A stretch of DNA of 13,869 nucleotides from Chloroflexota bacterium (GCA_023430545.1 JAEZAF010000139.1:1-13869); one strand, 5' to 3'; numbered from the stretch's first letter, positions 1 through 8,376 are shown. The notes: generated by a model from the sequence alone, not told the origin. Numbers and translations: made by a program.

Positions 1-1638
1 AAGGCGCAGTTTGCTCAGCCCACCGAAGCGCGGACCGTCGCCGAAGCGCTGGTCGGCGCGGATATGGTGTTGGGACTGTCTGCCGGGGGTGTACTGACAC
101 CAGAGATGGTCATGACAATGGCCCCTAATCCGATCATCTTCGCGATGGCAAATCCCACGCCGGAGATCATGCCGCCGCTGGCACGTGAAGTCCGCCCGGA
201 TGCGCTGATCGGGACAGGCCGCAGCGACTTCCCCAACCAGATCAACAACGTACTCGGTTTCCCGTTTATCTTTCGCGGCGCACTGGATGTCTATGCCACC
301 CAGATCAACGAAGAGATGAAGCTGGCCGCCGCTAAAGCACTGGCGGAGCTGGCGCATCAGGAAGTGCCAGATACGATCCTTGACGCCTATGGCGTGGAAG
401 CGCTGCGCTTCGGGATTGATTATCTGATCCCCAAACCGCTGGACCCACGTGTGCTGCTGTGGGTGGCACCCGCAGTTGCCAAAGCCGCAATGGACAGCGG
501 TGTGGCGCGGCGTCAGATTGACATCGAGGCTTACCGCGAAGACCTGATTCGCCGTCAGGGTTTTGCCAACCAGTTCCGCAACCGTGTTGCCAACAAGGTG
601 CGCAAAGGCCACAAACAGCGCATCGTCTACCCTGAAGGCGAAGAAGCAAAGGTGATCCGCGCCGCGGCACAGGTCTATGAGGAAGGCATCGGCATCCCGA
701 TCCTGCTCGGTGATGAACAACGTATCCGTCAGGTGATCGATGAAATCGGCCTGAAATTTCAGCCGCAGATCGTCAATCCCGACGAAGATACACGCCAGCA
801 GCAGTATCAGGATCTGATCTACGCGCTGCGACATCGCAAGGGTGTCACGCCAGCGGTGGCGAAGTCCATGCTGCGCAGCCGTAATTACTTCGCCCCGGCG
901 ATGGTCATCAACGGTGATGCAGATGCGGTTGTCAGCGGCATCACCCGCGAATATCCGGATGTCATCCGGCCTGCACTTCAGTTGTGCGGCACGGAAGAAG
1001 GCACAACGGTTGCCAGCGGTGTGTATATCATCATCGCCCGTGGCAATGTCTACTTCTTCACCGATACGACCGTGAATATCGACCCGGATGCCCGGACGCT
1101 GGCGCAGATCAGCATTCTGGTGGCGGACTTTGTGCAGTCGCTGGAAATCGAACCACGCATCGCCATGCTGTCGTTTTCGAACTTCGGCAGCGCACGCCAT
1201 CCGCTTTCCGATAAGGTGCGCGATGCACTGGCACTGGTCAAGGCACAGCGCCCAGATCTGAAGATTGACGGTGAAATGCAGGCCGACGCCGCGCTGGTCC
1301 CGGCACTGATGGAACAGCGCTTCCCGTTCAGTGAAGTCAAGGATGCCAATGTACTGGTCTTCCCGGATCTCGGATCGGCCAATATCAGCTATAAGCTGCT
1401 GTCACGCCTGAGTGATACCGAAGTCGTCGGCCCGATTCTGCTGGGACTCGGTGCGCCAGTGCAGGCACTTCAGGCCGGTGACGATGTACGCTCGATTGTG
1501 GCGCTGTCTACCTTTGCCGCGCTGGATGCCCAGCGTCGTGAGACAACCGGCCATCATATCAGCGAGAAGAAGCCCAAATCACCTACAGACCGGGGATCAA
1601 CTGATGGCCTGACGGGTGTTTCAGATACGGACGGTTGA
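1..1638 (+). CDS. maeB: NADP-dependent malic enzyme, MaeB type, fused to phosphotransacetylase-like domain (5' partial)
   Basis: Oxidatively decarboxylates malate to pyruvate, reducing NAD(P)+, in the cytosol; it links the TCA cycle to pyruvate and supplies reducing power. The reading frame is open from base 1, so the N-terminus, including the catalytic part of the malic domain, lies outside the window; 545 residues are visible. Residues 1 to about 150 are the end of the malic NAD(P)-binding domain, with the signatures ANPTPEI, GTGRSDFPNQINNVLGFPF and a following RGALDV. From about residue 201 (RIVYPEGEEAKV) to the end is a phosphate acetyl/butyryltransferase-like domain, including NVLVFPDLGSANISYKL and GPILLGLGAPV. 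In characterised MaeB proteins this domain does not act as a transacetylase but binds acetyl-CoA and regulates oligomerisation and activity; I infer the same here. The tail of about 25 residues after the PTA fold is polar and unrecognised. The TGA stop directly abuts the next gene's ATG. Confidence 0.93.
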   Translation, partial: KAQFAQPTEARTVAEALVGADMVLGLSAGGVLTPEMVMTMAPNPIIFAMANPTPEIMPPLAREVRPDALIGTGRSDFPNQINNVLGFPFIFRGALDVYATQINEEMKLAAAKALAELAHQEVPDTILDAYGVEALRFGIDYLIPKPLDPRVLLWVAPAVAKAAMDSGVARRQIDIEAYREDLIRRQGFANQFRNRVANKVRKGHKQRIVYPEGEEAKVIRAAAQVYEEGIGIPILLGDEQRIRQVIDEIGLKFQPQIVNPDEDTRQQQYQDLIYALRHRKGVTPAVAKSMLRSRNYFAPAMVINGDADAVVSGITREYPDVIRPALQLCGTEEGTTVASGVYIIIARGNVYFFTDTTVNIDPDARTLAQISILVADFVQSLEIEPRIAMLSFSNFGSARHPLSDKVRDALALVKAQRPDLKIDGEMQADAALVPALMEQRFPFSEVKDANVLVFPDLGSANISYKLLSRLSDTEVVGPILLGLGAPVQALQAGDDVRSIVALSTFAALDAQRRETTGHHISEKKPKSPTDRGSTDGLTGVSDTDG

Positions 1639-2808
1639 ATGCGGGTTGTACTTTTTACGGATACGTTTCTGCCGAAGGTCGATGGCCTTGTCACCGTCAT
1701 CTGCCTGCTGCTGGACCAACTGGCAAAGCGCGGCGTGGAGTCACTGCTGGTTGTGCCTCATATGGGGCCGGACAGCCTGACACAATATGCGGACACACGG
1801 GTGCTGAGCGTGGCATCCGTGGCCTTTCCGTTTTACAGGGAAATGAAACTCGGCCTGCCGCTGATTCACAGCTACCGCGAGATTCGGGTCTTTCAGCCAG
1901 AGATTGTACATGTGCTTCAGCCGATGGTCGCTGGAAATGCCGGTCTGCTGATCGCAAAACAGATGCGGCTTCCGGCGGTGGCATCGCTGCATCTCGACCT
2001 GCCGCGCATCACCCATCATTACGGGATTGGCGTTATCGAGCCGCTGGTCAATCGGGCGGCGCGCATGGTCTTTAATGCTGCTGATACTGCCCTCGCACCA
2101 TCCCGCCTGATGCAGCGCGAAATGCATCAGCTTGGCATCCGCAATGTGCGACTGTGGGGGCGAGGGGTTGACAGCGAACGCTTTCATCCCCGCTTCCAGT
2201 CAGAGTCCATGCGAAATGCGCTCTCAGACGGCCATCCTGATGAGATGATCCTGCTGTACGTCGGACGGCTTTCAGCGGAAAAACAGCTCCGTCAGCTCCG
2301 GTCAGTGCTGGAGCAGGTCCCCGGCACTCGGCTGGCCCTGGTTGGGGATGGGCCGGATCGCGCCAGACTGGAACAGCACTTCGCCGGTCTGCCGGTGCGT
2401 TTCATGGGCTATCTGCGCGGTGAGGCGCTGTCCGAAGCCTATGCCAGCGCGGATGTCTTCGTCTTCCCCTCAGCACTGGAGACCTTCGGGCTGGTCGTCA
2501 CAGAGGCGATGGCCGCCGGTCTGCCAGTGGTGGCGGCACGGGTCGGCGGTGTGACCGATCTGGTCACGGAAGGCGTGAACGGCTACAGCTTCGATGTCGG
2601 GGATACCGCCGCGCTGGTTGAAGGCGTGCGCCGTCTGGTCACGGATGCCGACCACCGCGCACAGGGGCGTACAGCCGCACGTGCTTTCGCCGAGACGCAG
2701 ACATGGGAAGCGGCGATGGATGCCGTTGTCGATCTGTATGCGGAGCTGATTCAGCAGCATCAGCAGCGCCACCAACCTGCACAGCGAACATCATCTGCCG
2801 CCAATTAG
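1639..2808 (+). CDS. Glycosyltransferase family 4 (GT-B fold), MgtA/SqdX/PimB-like
   Basis: A 389-residue retaining glycosyltransferase that probably moves a sugar from a nucleotide donor to a lipid or glycan at the inner face of the membrane. The N-terminal half opens with the typical first strand and glycine loop (RVVLFTDTFLPKVDGL, then DQLAKRGVE). The C-terminal donor domain has YVGRLSAEKQ at 207-216, whose R210 and K215 match the usual phosphate-binding pair, then LVGDGPDRARLE, and the E-x7-E signature at E281 and E289 in ETFGLVVTEAMAAGLPVVA. These features are standard for GT4. The N-terminus most resembles GDP-mannose-dependent mannosyltransferases and sulfoquinovosyl or glucuronosyl transferases, so membrane glycolipid synthesis is the likeliest role, but the substrate cannot be read from sequence. 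The tail is rich in Gln and His. The ATG follows the maeB stop with no gap and lacks a good Shine-Dalgarno, so translation is probably coupled to maeB. Confidence 0.88.
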   Translation: MRVVLFTDTFLPKVDGLVTVICLLLDQLAKRGVESLLVVPHMGPDSLTQYADTRVLSVASVAFPFYREMKLGLPLIHSYREIRVFQPEIVHVLQPMVAGNAGLLIAKQMRLPAVASLHLDLPRITHHYGIGVIEPLVNRAARMVFNAADTALAPSRLMQREMHQLGIRNVRLWGRGVDSERFHPRFQSESMRNALSDGHPDEMILLYVGRLSAEKQLRQLRSVLEQVPGTRLALVGDGPDRARLEQHFAGLPVRFMGYLRGEALSEAYASADVFVFPSALETFGLVVTEAMAAGLPVVAARVGGVTDLVTEGVNGYSFDVGDTAALVEGVRRLVTDADHRAQGRTAARAFAETQTWEAAMDAVVDLYAELIQQHQQRHQPAQRTSSAAN

Positions 2809-2817
2809 CCGATCAGA

Positions 2818-4083
2818 TCAATCGCCTTCCACCAGCGGTTCGATCGCGACCGCGATACTGACTGGCAGCACGGAAATAGAGATGTCCTCTGGCGGGATCA
2901 CAGCGCCGTTCAGGGATGGCCCCGTGATCGTGGTTTCCGGCACGAGGTCGTAATCATCGCCCAGATCCAGCCCCTGTACATCGACAGTGACACTGACATT
3001 TTCCGCCGTCAGATCCTGCACCAGCGGCTGCGGCCCACGCACCAGCACCGTGACCACACTGGGGACGATGCGCACGCGGGTATCGGGATTGCGACCGATC
3101 ACACTCACCGGCACATCGTTAATCTGACGGATTTCCTCACGGGGTTCGATACCGATCTGCACTTCGATCCGCTGCCCCGGCTCGACCAGAGAGATACCTT
3201 CCGGCAGAATAACATCTATATTGACCGTAGCCGATGTGGTAAAGCCGGAAAGATCGATCTGCTGGGTCTGTAAGGTATCTGGAAGTGATACCAGACTTGC
3301 CTCTGAACCGGTGACGGAGATCGTCTTGGGGTTATAGTCGATCACACCCTGATAGATATATCCCGGTGGCAGTGACAAACGGTCAATATCTGGTGTAACG
3401 AAGACAACTTCGACCGCATCATCCTGTGCGATCTCGATCGTCACACGCACCGGCTGTGCGACAGTGACATCCGAAATGCGGATACCATCGGCATCCACTG
3501 GGGTCAGCTCGACTTCCTCACTGAAAGTGGTGCGCCGGTCACTGAGATTCACCTGTGCTTCAAGTCGATCCACCTGCTGCACTCTGGAGGCCACACCGGT
3601 CACCAGCACCTGCGTCTCGCTGGTGGTGCGTGTCCCGGCGATGAAGCCTGCCGGGGGATCACCCAGAATATTGATCTCCACCGGCTTCTGTTCGCGGCTT
3701 TCGCGTTCCAGTACAAAGGTAAGCTGCGAGGGTTTGGTATCCGCAGTCGCCTGCCGTGACTGGGACACCGTGGCGACGAGCTGCACCACCTGAGGTCCGG
3801 GGCCAAGGCCGGTCAGATCGGCATGGACGATGATGTCTTCGTTCGTCAGCAGGTTCATGACCGACTGACGAGCACGTACATTTACCGTCACACTGCGGCG
3901 AAGAGTAGCCGTATTGGTAATCAGCATCCCCGGAGACTGGATCACCTGCACCTGAATATTGGAAAAGCTCTCCTGCACGAACGGGTCCGTCTGAGAGGTG
4001 GCGATCATCCAGACGATGAACGCCAGCCCAAGCGACGCGATAAACCATGCGGCGTTATTGGTGAAGGCGGTAGGTCTTTGCAT
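2818..4083 (-). CDS. cdaR: CdaR-like YbbR-domain protein, membrane-anchored regulator of CdaA
   Basis: A 421-residue partner of the diadenylate cyclase encoded just upstream. I chose the ATG at 4083 because it overlaps the cdaA stop (TAATG), gives an N-terminus suited to membrane insertion, and avoids about 70 extra residues that are only a shadow of cdaA. Residues 11-30 form one hydrophobic helix; the rest should lie outside the membrane. I see four YbbR-type beta domains of about 80-85 residues, at roughly 43-127, 135-217, 225-310 and 322-406. Each ends in a short beta strand (for example RVTIEI and RIEVQI) and the later ones carry the VTVLVRGP or ISVTGSE strand typical of the family. In Firmicutes, CdaR binds CdaA and alters c-di-AMP output; that role is inferred here from synteny. 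The gene converges on the GT4 gene with 9 bp between the stop codons. Confidence 0.88.
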   Translation of the reverse strand: MQRPTAFTNNAAWFIASLGLAFIVWMIATSQTDPFVQESFSNIQVQVIQSPGMLITNTATLRRSVTVNVRARQSVMNLLTNEDIIVHADLTGLGPGPQVVQLVATVSQSRQATADTKPSQLTFVLERESREQKPVEINILGDPPAGFIAGTRTTSETQVLVTGVASRVQQVDRLEAQVNLSDRRTTFSEEVELTPVDADGIRISDVTVAQPVRVTIEIAQDDAVEVVFVTPDIDRLSLPPGYIYQGVIDYNPKTISVTGSEASLVSLPDTLQTQQIDLSGFTTSATVNIDVILPEGISLVEPGQRIEVQIGIEPREEIRQINDVPVSVIGRNPDTRVRIVPSVVTVLVRGPQPLVQDLTAENVSVTVDVQGLDLGDDYDLVPETTITGPSLNGAVIPPEDISISVLPVSIAVAIEPLVEGD

Positions 4084-4946
4084 TACAGGTGCTCGATCCG
4101 ACTCTGCAAACGACTGACATTCGACTGCATCCATTCCCACGCCCGCCCGAACGGTGTCTCCGCCTTCGTCTGGTCGGAGCCGTAAAAGGCGTTCAACAGG
4201 GTGCGCAGGCGTTCGGTGTCGAGGCGTGAGACCATGCGGCCACCATTGGTGACCGCAATCTTGCCGGTTTCTTCCGAGACGATCACACACAGCGCATCAG
4301 TCACTTCAGTGATGCCAAGCGCGGCGCGGTGGCGCGTCCCCATCTTGCGGCTGGGAAGGTTACGGCTGGCCGTTAGCGGCAGCACCGACGCGGCAGAGGC
4401 GATCCGTCCACGATTGTCGATGATCGCCGCGCCGTCGTGCAGCTCGGTCCGCGGCCAGAAAATGGTGAGCAGAATAGGCGCATTGAGTTCGCTGTCCATT
4501 GGAATGCCGGTGCGAATATAGTCCTGAAGGGAACTGTTACGCGCAAGGACGATCAGCGCCCCGTGCCGCCGCTCCGCCAGACGTTCCGCCGCCTGACAGA
4601 TCTCGTCGATCACTTTAGTGCGCATCGTCTCCGGCGTTTTACGGTTGGCGAGGATATTGCCACGGCCTAGCTGTTCGAGCGCACGGCGCAGTTCCGGCTG
4701 GAAGATCACCGGGATCGCGACGATCAGCACTGTCAGCAGATTCTGGAGCACCCATCCCAGGGCCTGAAGCTGTAAAATGCTCGACAGCATAATCAGGCCC
4801 ACCACCGTCAGGATGGTGCCGCGAAGAAGTGCCAGCGCCTGGGTTCCACGAAAGAGAAAACTGACCCCGAAGAAAAACAGGGCCACGATCAGGACATCGA
4901 TCAGCGCACGTAAATTAAAACTCTCAAGCGACCAAATCAGTTCCAC
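4083..4946 (-). CDS. cdaA: Diadenylate cyclase CdaA (c-di-AMP synthase)
   Basis: Condenses two ATP into cyclic di-AMP, a second messenger that controls potassium and osmolyte transport and cell-wall homeostasis in the bacteria studied. It has 287 residues, close to the usual CdaA length of about 270-280. Three hydrophobic helices lie in residues 12-82, followed by a short helical linker (QPELRRALEQLGRG) and the DAC (DisA_N) domain. Both catalytic signatures are intact: DGA at 171-173 (in ELHDGAAII) and RHR at 205-207 (in MGTRHRAALGITEVTDA). The SEETG segment after these is also conserved. The start is a GTG at 4946-4944; a GAGG stretch at 4963-4960 is the best Shine-Dalgarno, about 13 bases upstream and so a little far. 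The gene overlaps cdaR by one base and follows the TPR gene by 85-136 bp of non-coding and terminal sequence containing a hairpin, so all three may share a transcript. Confidence 0.95.
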   Translation of the reverse strand: MELIWSLESFNLRALIDVLIVALFFFGVSFLFRGTQALALLRGTILTVVGLIMLSSILQLQALGWVLQNLLTVLIVAIPVIFQPELRRALEQLGRGNILANRKTPETMRTKVIDEICQAAERLAERRHGALIVLARNSSLQDYIRTGIPMDSELNAPILLTIFWPRTELHDGAAIIDNRGRIASAASVLPLTASRNLPSRKMGTRHRAALGITEVTDALCVIVSEETGKIAVTNGGRMVSRLDTERLRTLLNAFYGSDQTKAETPFGRAWEWMQSNVSRLQSRIEHL

Positions 4947-4981
4947 ACGGTTTTATTGACCTCAAGCCCTCGCTTGCCTTA

Positions 4982-5008
4982 CGACTGCGACATGCACGGC
5001 CGCAGTCG
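4982..5008 (-). other. Perfect 8-bp stem-loop between the TPR gene and cdaA
   Basis: CGACTGCG at 4982-4989 and CGCAGTCG at 5001-5008 are perfectly complementary around an 11-base loop. It lies 23 bases after the TPR stop in the transcript and 35 bases before the cdaA GTG. No U-run follows, so it is not a standard intrinsic terminator; it could stabilise or process an mRNA between the TPR part and the cdaA-cdaR part. Confidence 0.45.
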
Positions 5009-5031
5009 AGAGAGCCGCCCCACCGGGCTTT

Positions 5032-7281
5032 CTAGGCTCCTCCGCCAAGCTGTACCAGCAGCCGTTTATAATCGTTAATATTCGTCGGCTTCAGCCGGAT
5101 AATCTGCCGGATGGTCGTCACCGCATCACGGTGCAGGCCGGCCTCAAGCTGAAGTTCGCCCAGTGCATCCAGATTTTCAATCGCGTCACCGCCCCGCCCC
5201 AGCCGGACGAAGATCCCGGCCAGCCGCGAACGCAGCCCCATATCCTTCGGATACTGTTTGACCAGCTCCTGTAATACCTGAAGGATCTTATTGACCTGAC
5301 GGCCACGGGCATAAATCTCCAGCAGTTGATCGAGTCGACGGATGCCTTCGACGGTATTCCCCTGCCCGAAGTAAATATCCACCAGCGCGCGATAGGCCCG
5401 CTCATCGTGCGGTGACAGATCGACGATCTCCTCATACACGCGCTGCGCCCGTCGTATATCGGCGCGCATGCGGTCCATCTCAGCAATATGATGTTTGATC
5501 AGCACCATCTTGTCCGTCGATGCGTTGATCTTCTTTCCTAACCGTTCGGCAATCGCGAACGTCTCACGTCCGAGGTCAAAATTGCCAAGCTGATTGTAAT
5601 TCCGCGCCAGTTGAATGTACTGGTCCAGCACTTCTTCGTGACGCCCTTCAGTTTCGAGCATCTCGATCAGGCTCTGGCGGACGCTGATGTCCAGCGGAGC
5701 CATTTCCAGCACTTCAGTCAGGATCGAAGCAGCCCGTTCCTTCTCATCACGCACCAGATAGGCACGGGCGACGGTATTGTACTTGTTGATCGCCTGACGG
5801 ACACGGCCTTCGCGCATCATGACTTCCGCCATGCGGATGTGTACTGGCAGATAGAACGGCGAGACCTCGACCGCGCGGTGCGCTTCGTCCATCGCCAGCG
5901 TATAAAAACCCTGACGGATATAGCGGTCGATGCGGGTGACGGTTTCCGTCAGCTCGTCGGAGCCGCTGGCCGTCAGGAAGTCGCGTGCGCCGCCAGCGCC
6001 GCCGGAGCGCATCACCTCGTCCAGATGCCGCCGCGTTTCCGCCACGCGCTGTTTCCAGTCCTTGCCGTTGAGCAGGCTGAGGAAACGCGCATTGATCGCG
6101 CTCATCGCTTCGTCGGTGGTTTCCTCAAGTGCAGTGTACAGCCGGTCATAGACCGACTGAAGTTCCGCTTCTTCTTCGGCATTCATCGCCAGGCTGGAAT
6201 CCACCGCCTGAAGGCTCTGGATCAGATAACGCGAGGCCTGCTTCTGGCGGTTGGTCTGATGATAGGCCTGACCGAGCGCGTGCATCGCCCCGGATGCCAG
6301 TGATGGGTCCAGCATCGCTTCACCGAGATGCTTGACCGCGTCGGTTGCCTGGCCTTGCAGCACCAGCAGCACGCCGAGGTTCAGCTTGAGCGCGGGATGA
6401 CGCAGGGTGCTTTCCGCCTGCTGATAGGCCGCCACCGCCTCACCATAAAGCCCCTGACGCTGGCTCTCCATCCCCTGTAATGCGTAGGCGCTGGACATAT
6501 CCAGATTGCCTCCCTCGATCACGTAAGAGGCCAGTGCTCCGAGCGCGCTTTCCATCGCCTCGCCCATCGGCCCCAGCGGATTCGCCTCGCCGACATTTTC
6601 GCGCTCGCTGATTTCAAACTGGAAATCATCTTCGATGCGCTGGCGTGGCTTGATGGTCGGCTTGTCGTCATCTTCCGGCAGGATCACATCCCCACCGGAG
6701 CGCAGCGCACGCATGATGTTCAGCGCCTGCGGATTGTTGCGGTCCAGCCGCAGCGCCCGTTCCACCGCCTTGATCGCCTTGTCCAGATCGTTCATCCGGC
6801 GGAAGTTAAAGGCCAGCATCAGATATTCGCGGATGGCGCGGCGCTTGTTCCCTACACGCTCATACGCCTGTGCAAGCTTGGCATGGATGCTCACCAGCCC
6901 TGGGGTGAGCTGTGTGGCACGTTCCCAGTTGCCAATCGCTTTATCAAGGTCGCGCATCCCCAGATAGATATCGGAGACTTTGACATACTGCTGGGCGGCT
7001 TCTTTCAGGCGTCCCATACGTTCAAGGATGTCCGCGCTTTTTTCAAGCGGCACAGGGTCATCGGGGGAAAGCTGATGGGCGCGGTTATAAACCTTCAGCC
7101 CTTCTTCCAGCCGATTGGAACGCAGCAGTGCGTAGCCCAGCCCGATATGGGCTTCCGGGTCTTCAGGGAATTCGCGGACAGCCGCCATATAGCCACGGAT
7201 CGCCTGCGCCCAGTTCTGTTCCCAGACGGCGTTATGTCCGGCTTCCATATACGTTTGATAGGCTTCTCGATTTCCAGCCAT
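5032..7281 (-). CDS. Large cytosolic tetratricopeptide-repeat protein
   Basis: A 749-residue protein made almost wholly of TPR helical hairpins, so a protein-protein scaffold rather than an enzyme. The first TPR array runs from about residue 5 to 200 (phrases such as AHIGLGYALLRSNRLEEGLKVY and the Pro-ending consensus LSPDDP). An acidic, probably flexible linker with PEDDDKP follows at about 200-230. A second array spans about 265-385 and a third about 460-745, the latter including LSPHDERAYRALVDIYFGQG. I see no signal peptide and no membrane helix. I prefer the ATG at 7281 (MAGNREAY) to the one at 7299: the upstream ATG has no Shine-Dalgarno, while the second is preceded by GAGAGAG and GAGG, and the six extra residues look non-conserved. 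Its place directly upstream of cdaA-cdaR suggests, without proving, a link to c-di-AMP signalling or to the cell envelope. Partner unknown. Confidence 0.85.
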   Translation of the reverse strand: MAGNREAYQTYMEAGHNAVWEQNWAQAIRGYMAAVREFPEDPEAHIGLGYALLRSNRLEEGLKVYNRAHQLSPDDPVPLEKSADILERMGRLKEAAQQYVKVSDIYLGMRDLDKAIGNWERATQLTPGLVSIHAKLAQAYERVGNKRRAIREYLMLAFNFRRMNDLDKAIKAVERALRLDRNNPQALNIMRALRSGGDVILPEDDDKPTIKPRQRIEDDFQFEISERENVGEANPLGPMGEAMESALGALASYVIEGGNLDMSSAYALQGMESQRQGLYGEAVAAYQQAESTLRHPALKLNLGVLLVLQGQATDAVKHLGEAMLDPSLASGAMHALGQAYHQTNRQKQASRYLIQSLQAVDSSLAMNAEEEAELQSVYDRLYTALEETTDEAMSAINARFLSLLNGKDWKQRVAETRRHLDEVMRSGGAGGARDFLTASGSDELTETVTRIDRYIRQGFYTLAMDEAHRAVEVSPFYLPVHIRMAEVMMREGRVRQAINKYNTVARAYLVRDEKERAASILTEVLEMAPLDISVRQSLIEMLETEGRHEEVLDQYIQLARNYNQLGNFDLGRETFAIAERLGKKINASTDKMVLIKHHIAEMDRMRADIRRAQRVYEEIVDLSPHDERAYRALVDIYFGQGNTVEGIRRLDQLLEIYARGRQVNKILQVLQELVKQYPKDMGLRSRLAGIFVRLGRGGDAIENLDALGELQLEAGLHRDAVTTIRQIIRLKPTNINDYKRLLVQLGGGA

Positions 7282-7331
7282 AGCCTCGTGCTCTCTCATT
7301 CGGGACGGCGTCTGAGCCTGCGCGTCCGGTC

Positions 7332-7381
7332 AAGTGATGCTCAGATCATTACAGCTACTATTGTACAGTCGAGCATCACTT
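7332..7381. repeat. Perfect 11-bp inverted repeat between argF and the TPR gene
   Basis: AAGTGATGCTC at 7332-7342 is exactly mirrored by GAGCATCACTT at 7371-7381, with a 28-base centre that itself holds TACA/TGTA. Read on the + strand the second arm runs into a T-rich stretch (TTTTGTTTTAA), as in a terminator facing argF; read on the minus strand (the direction of both genes) it has no U-run. It lies within the probable promoter region of the TPR gene: TTGCTG (7413-7408) and TATTAA (7392-7387) on the minus strand have only a 15-bp spacer, and a TACAAT lies between the arms. It may be an operator with two half-sites, or an antisense-direction terminator. Confidence 0.5.
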
Positions 7382-7427
7382 TTGTTTTAATAGAATCACT
7401 CGAGTTTCAGCAAATCATGTGATTGCG

Positions 7428-8348
7428 TTATGCACCCATCAGCTTCACAAGGATCGCCTTCTGGGCATGCAGGCGGTTCTCGGCCTGTTCGAAGAGCCGG
7501 GACTGTGGACCGTCGGCCACTTCATCGACGATTTCCTGACCGCGATGCGCCGGTAAACAGTGCAGCACAATCGCACCGGGCTTGGCTGCCTTCAGCAGCT
7601 TCTCATTGATCTGATAATCGCGGAAGATCGCCTCACGTTCCGCAGCCTCATCTTCCTGCCCCATGCTGATCCACGTATCAGTATAAAGAATATCGGCATT
7701 ATGGGCCGCTTCTTCGGGTGACTCAACCTGCGTGAACTCGATCTCGTTGCGCATGATCAGCGGCTGTGCGATCTCGACAGCGGACTGTGGGATGCGATAC
7801 TCGTTGGGGGTCGCCGTCACAAAGTCGATGCCGAAATTGGCGGCAGCCAGCAGCGACGAAGCCGCCACATTGTTACCATCCCCGATATAAGCCCACTTCA
7901 GTCCCTCGGTGCGGCCAAAATGCTCATAAATGGTCAGGATGTCGGCCATGGCCTGACACGGATGCGAATCATCACTCAGGCCGTTAATCACCGGCACCGA
8001 CGCCCACTGCGCCAGCTCGGTCAGATGCTGATGATCGAACACCCGCGCCATAATACCGTTCACATAACCCGAGAGCACCCGCGCCACATCCGGGATGCTT
8101 TCACGCTTGCCCAATCCGATCTCATTCGGGCTGAGATAGATCGCATGCCCGCCGAGCTGCTTCATCCCCACTTCAAACGATACACGCGTCCGCAGTGACG
8201 GTTTCTGAAAGATCATGCCGAGGATTTTACCCTGCAGGCGCGCCTGATCATTCCCGGCTTTATGCTGCCGCTTTATCTCGATCGCAAGCTGTAACAGTTC
8301 GTGGAGTTCGGTGGTGGACCAGTCAACAAGGTCAATAAAGTGGCGCAT
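7428..8348 (-). CDS. argF: Ornithine carbamoyltransferase
   Basis: Transfers the carbamoyl group from carbamoyl phosphate to ornithine to make citrulline in arginine biosynthesis (cytosolic, normally a trimer). The 306 residues match the usual length. The carbamoyl-phosphate loop is SLRTR at 51-55 in FQKPSLRTRVSFE; the more common form is STRTR, so there is a Leu in the variable second position while both Arg are kept. HPCQ is at 129-132, the ornithine loop DTWISMGQE at 224-232 marks an ornithine rather than aspartate transcarbamylase, and HCLPAHRG at 263-270 carries the active-site Cys. The ATG at 8348 has a good Shine-Dalgarno (AGAAGGA, 4-5 bases upstream). No other arg genes are in the window. 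It lies divergent from the secreted-protein gene and upstream of the TPR gene, separated from it by an inverted repeat, so whether they share a transcript is open. Confidence 0.95.
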   Translation of the reverse strand: MRHFIDLVDWSTTELHELLQLAIEIKRQHKAGNDQARLQGKILGMIFQKPSLRTRVSFEVGMKQLGGHAIYLSPNEIGLGKRESIPDVARVLSGYVNGIMARVFDHQHLTELAQWASVPVINGLSDDSHPCQAMADILTIYEHFGRTEGLKWAYIGDGNNVAASSLLAAANFGIDFVTATPNEYRIPQSAVEIAQPLIMRNEIEFTQVESPEEAAHNADILYTDTWISMGQEDEAAEREAIFRDYQINEKLLKAAKPGAIVLHCLPAHRGQEIVDEVADGPQSRLFEQAENRLHAQKAILVKLMGA

Positions 8349-8376
8349 AACGTCCTTCTAAAGTGTTCAATGTCAC

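Noticed and set aside
4084..4290. N-terminal extension of CdaR starting at 4290
   Set aside because: The extra residues are the antisense-frame shadow of the cdaA coding sequence on the same strand, while the ATG at 4083 gives a coupled start and a clean membrane helix.
7332..7381. Intrinsic terminator of argF
   Set aside because: In the direction of argF transcription no U-run follows the second arm (it continues GACCGG), and the loop is 28 bases long; the T-rich stretch lies on the other side.
4947..7427. c-di-AMP riboswitch (ydaO type) near cdaA or the TPR gene
   Set aside because: Neither gap (4947-5031 or 7282-7427) has the long conserved core of that riboswitch; both are too short and only simple hairpins are visible.
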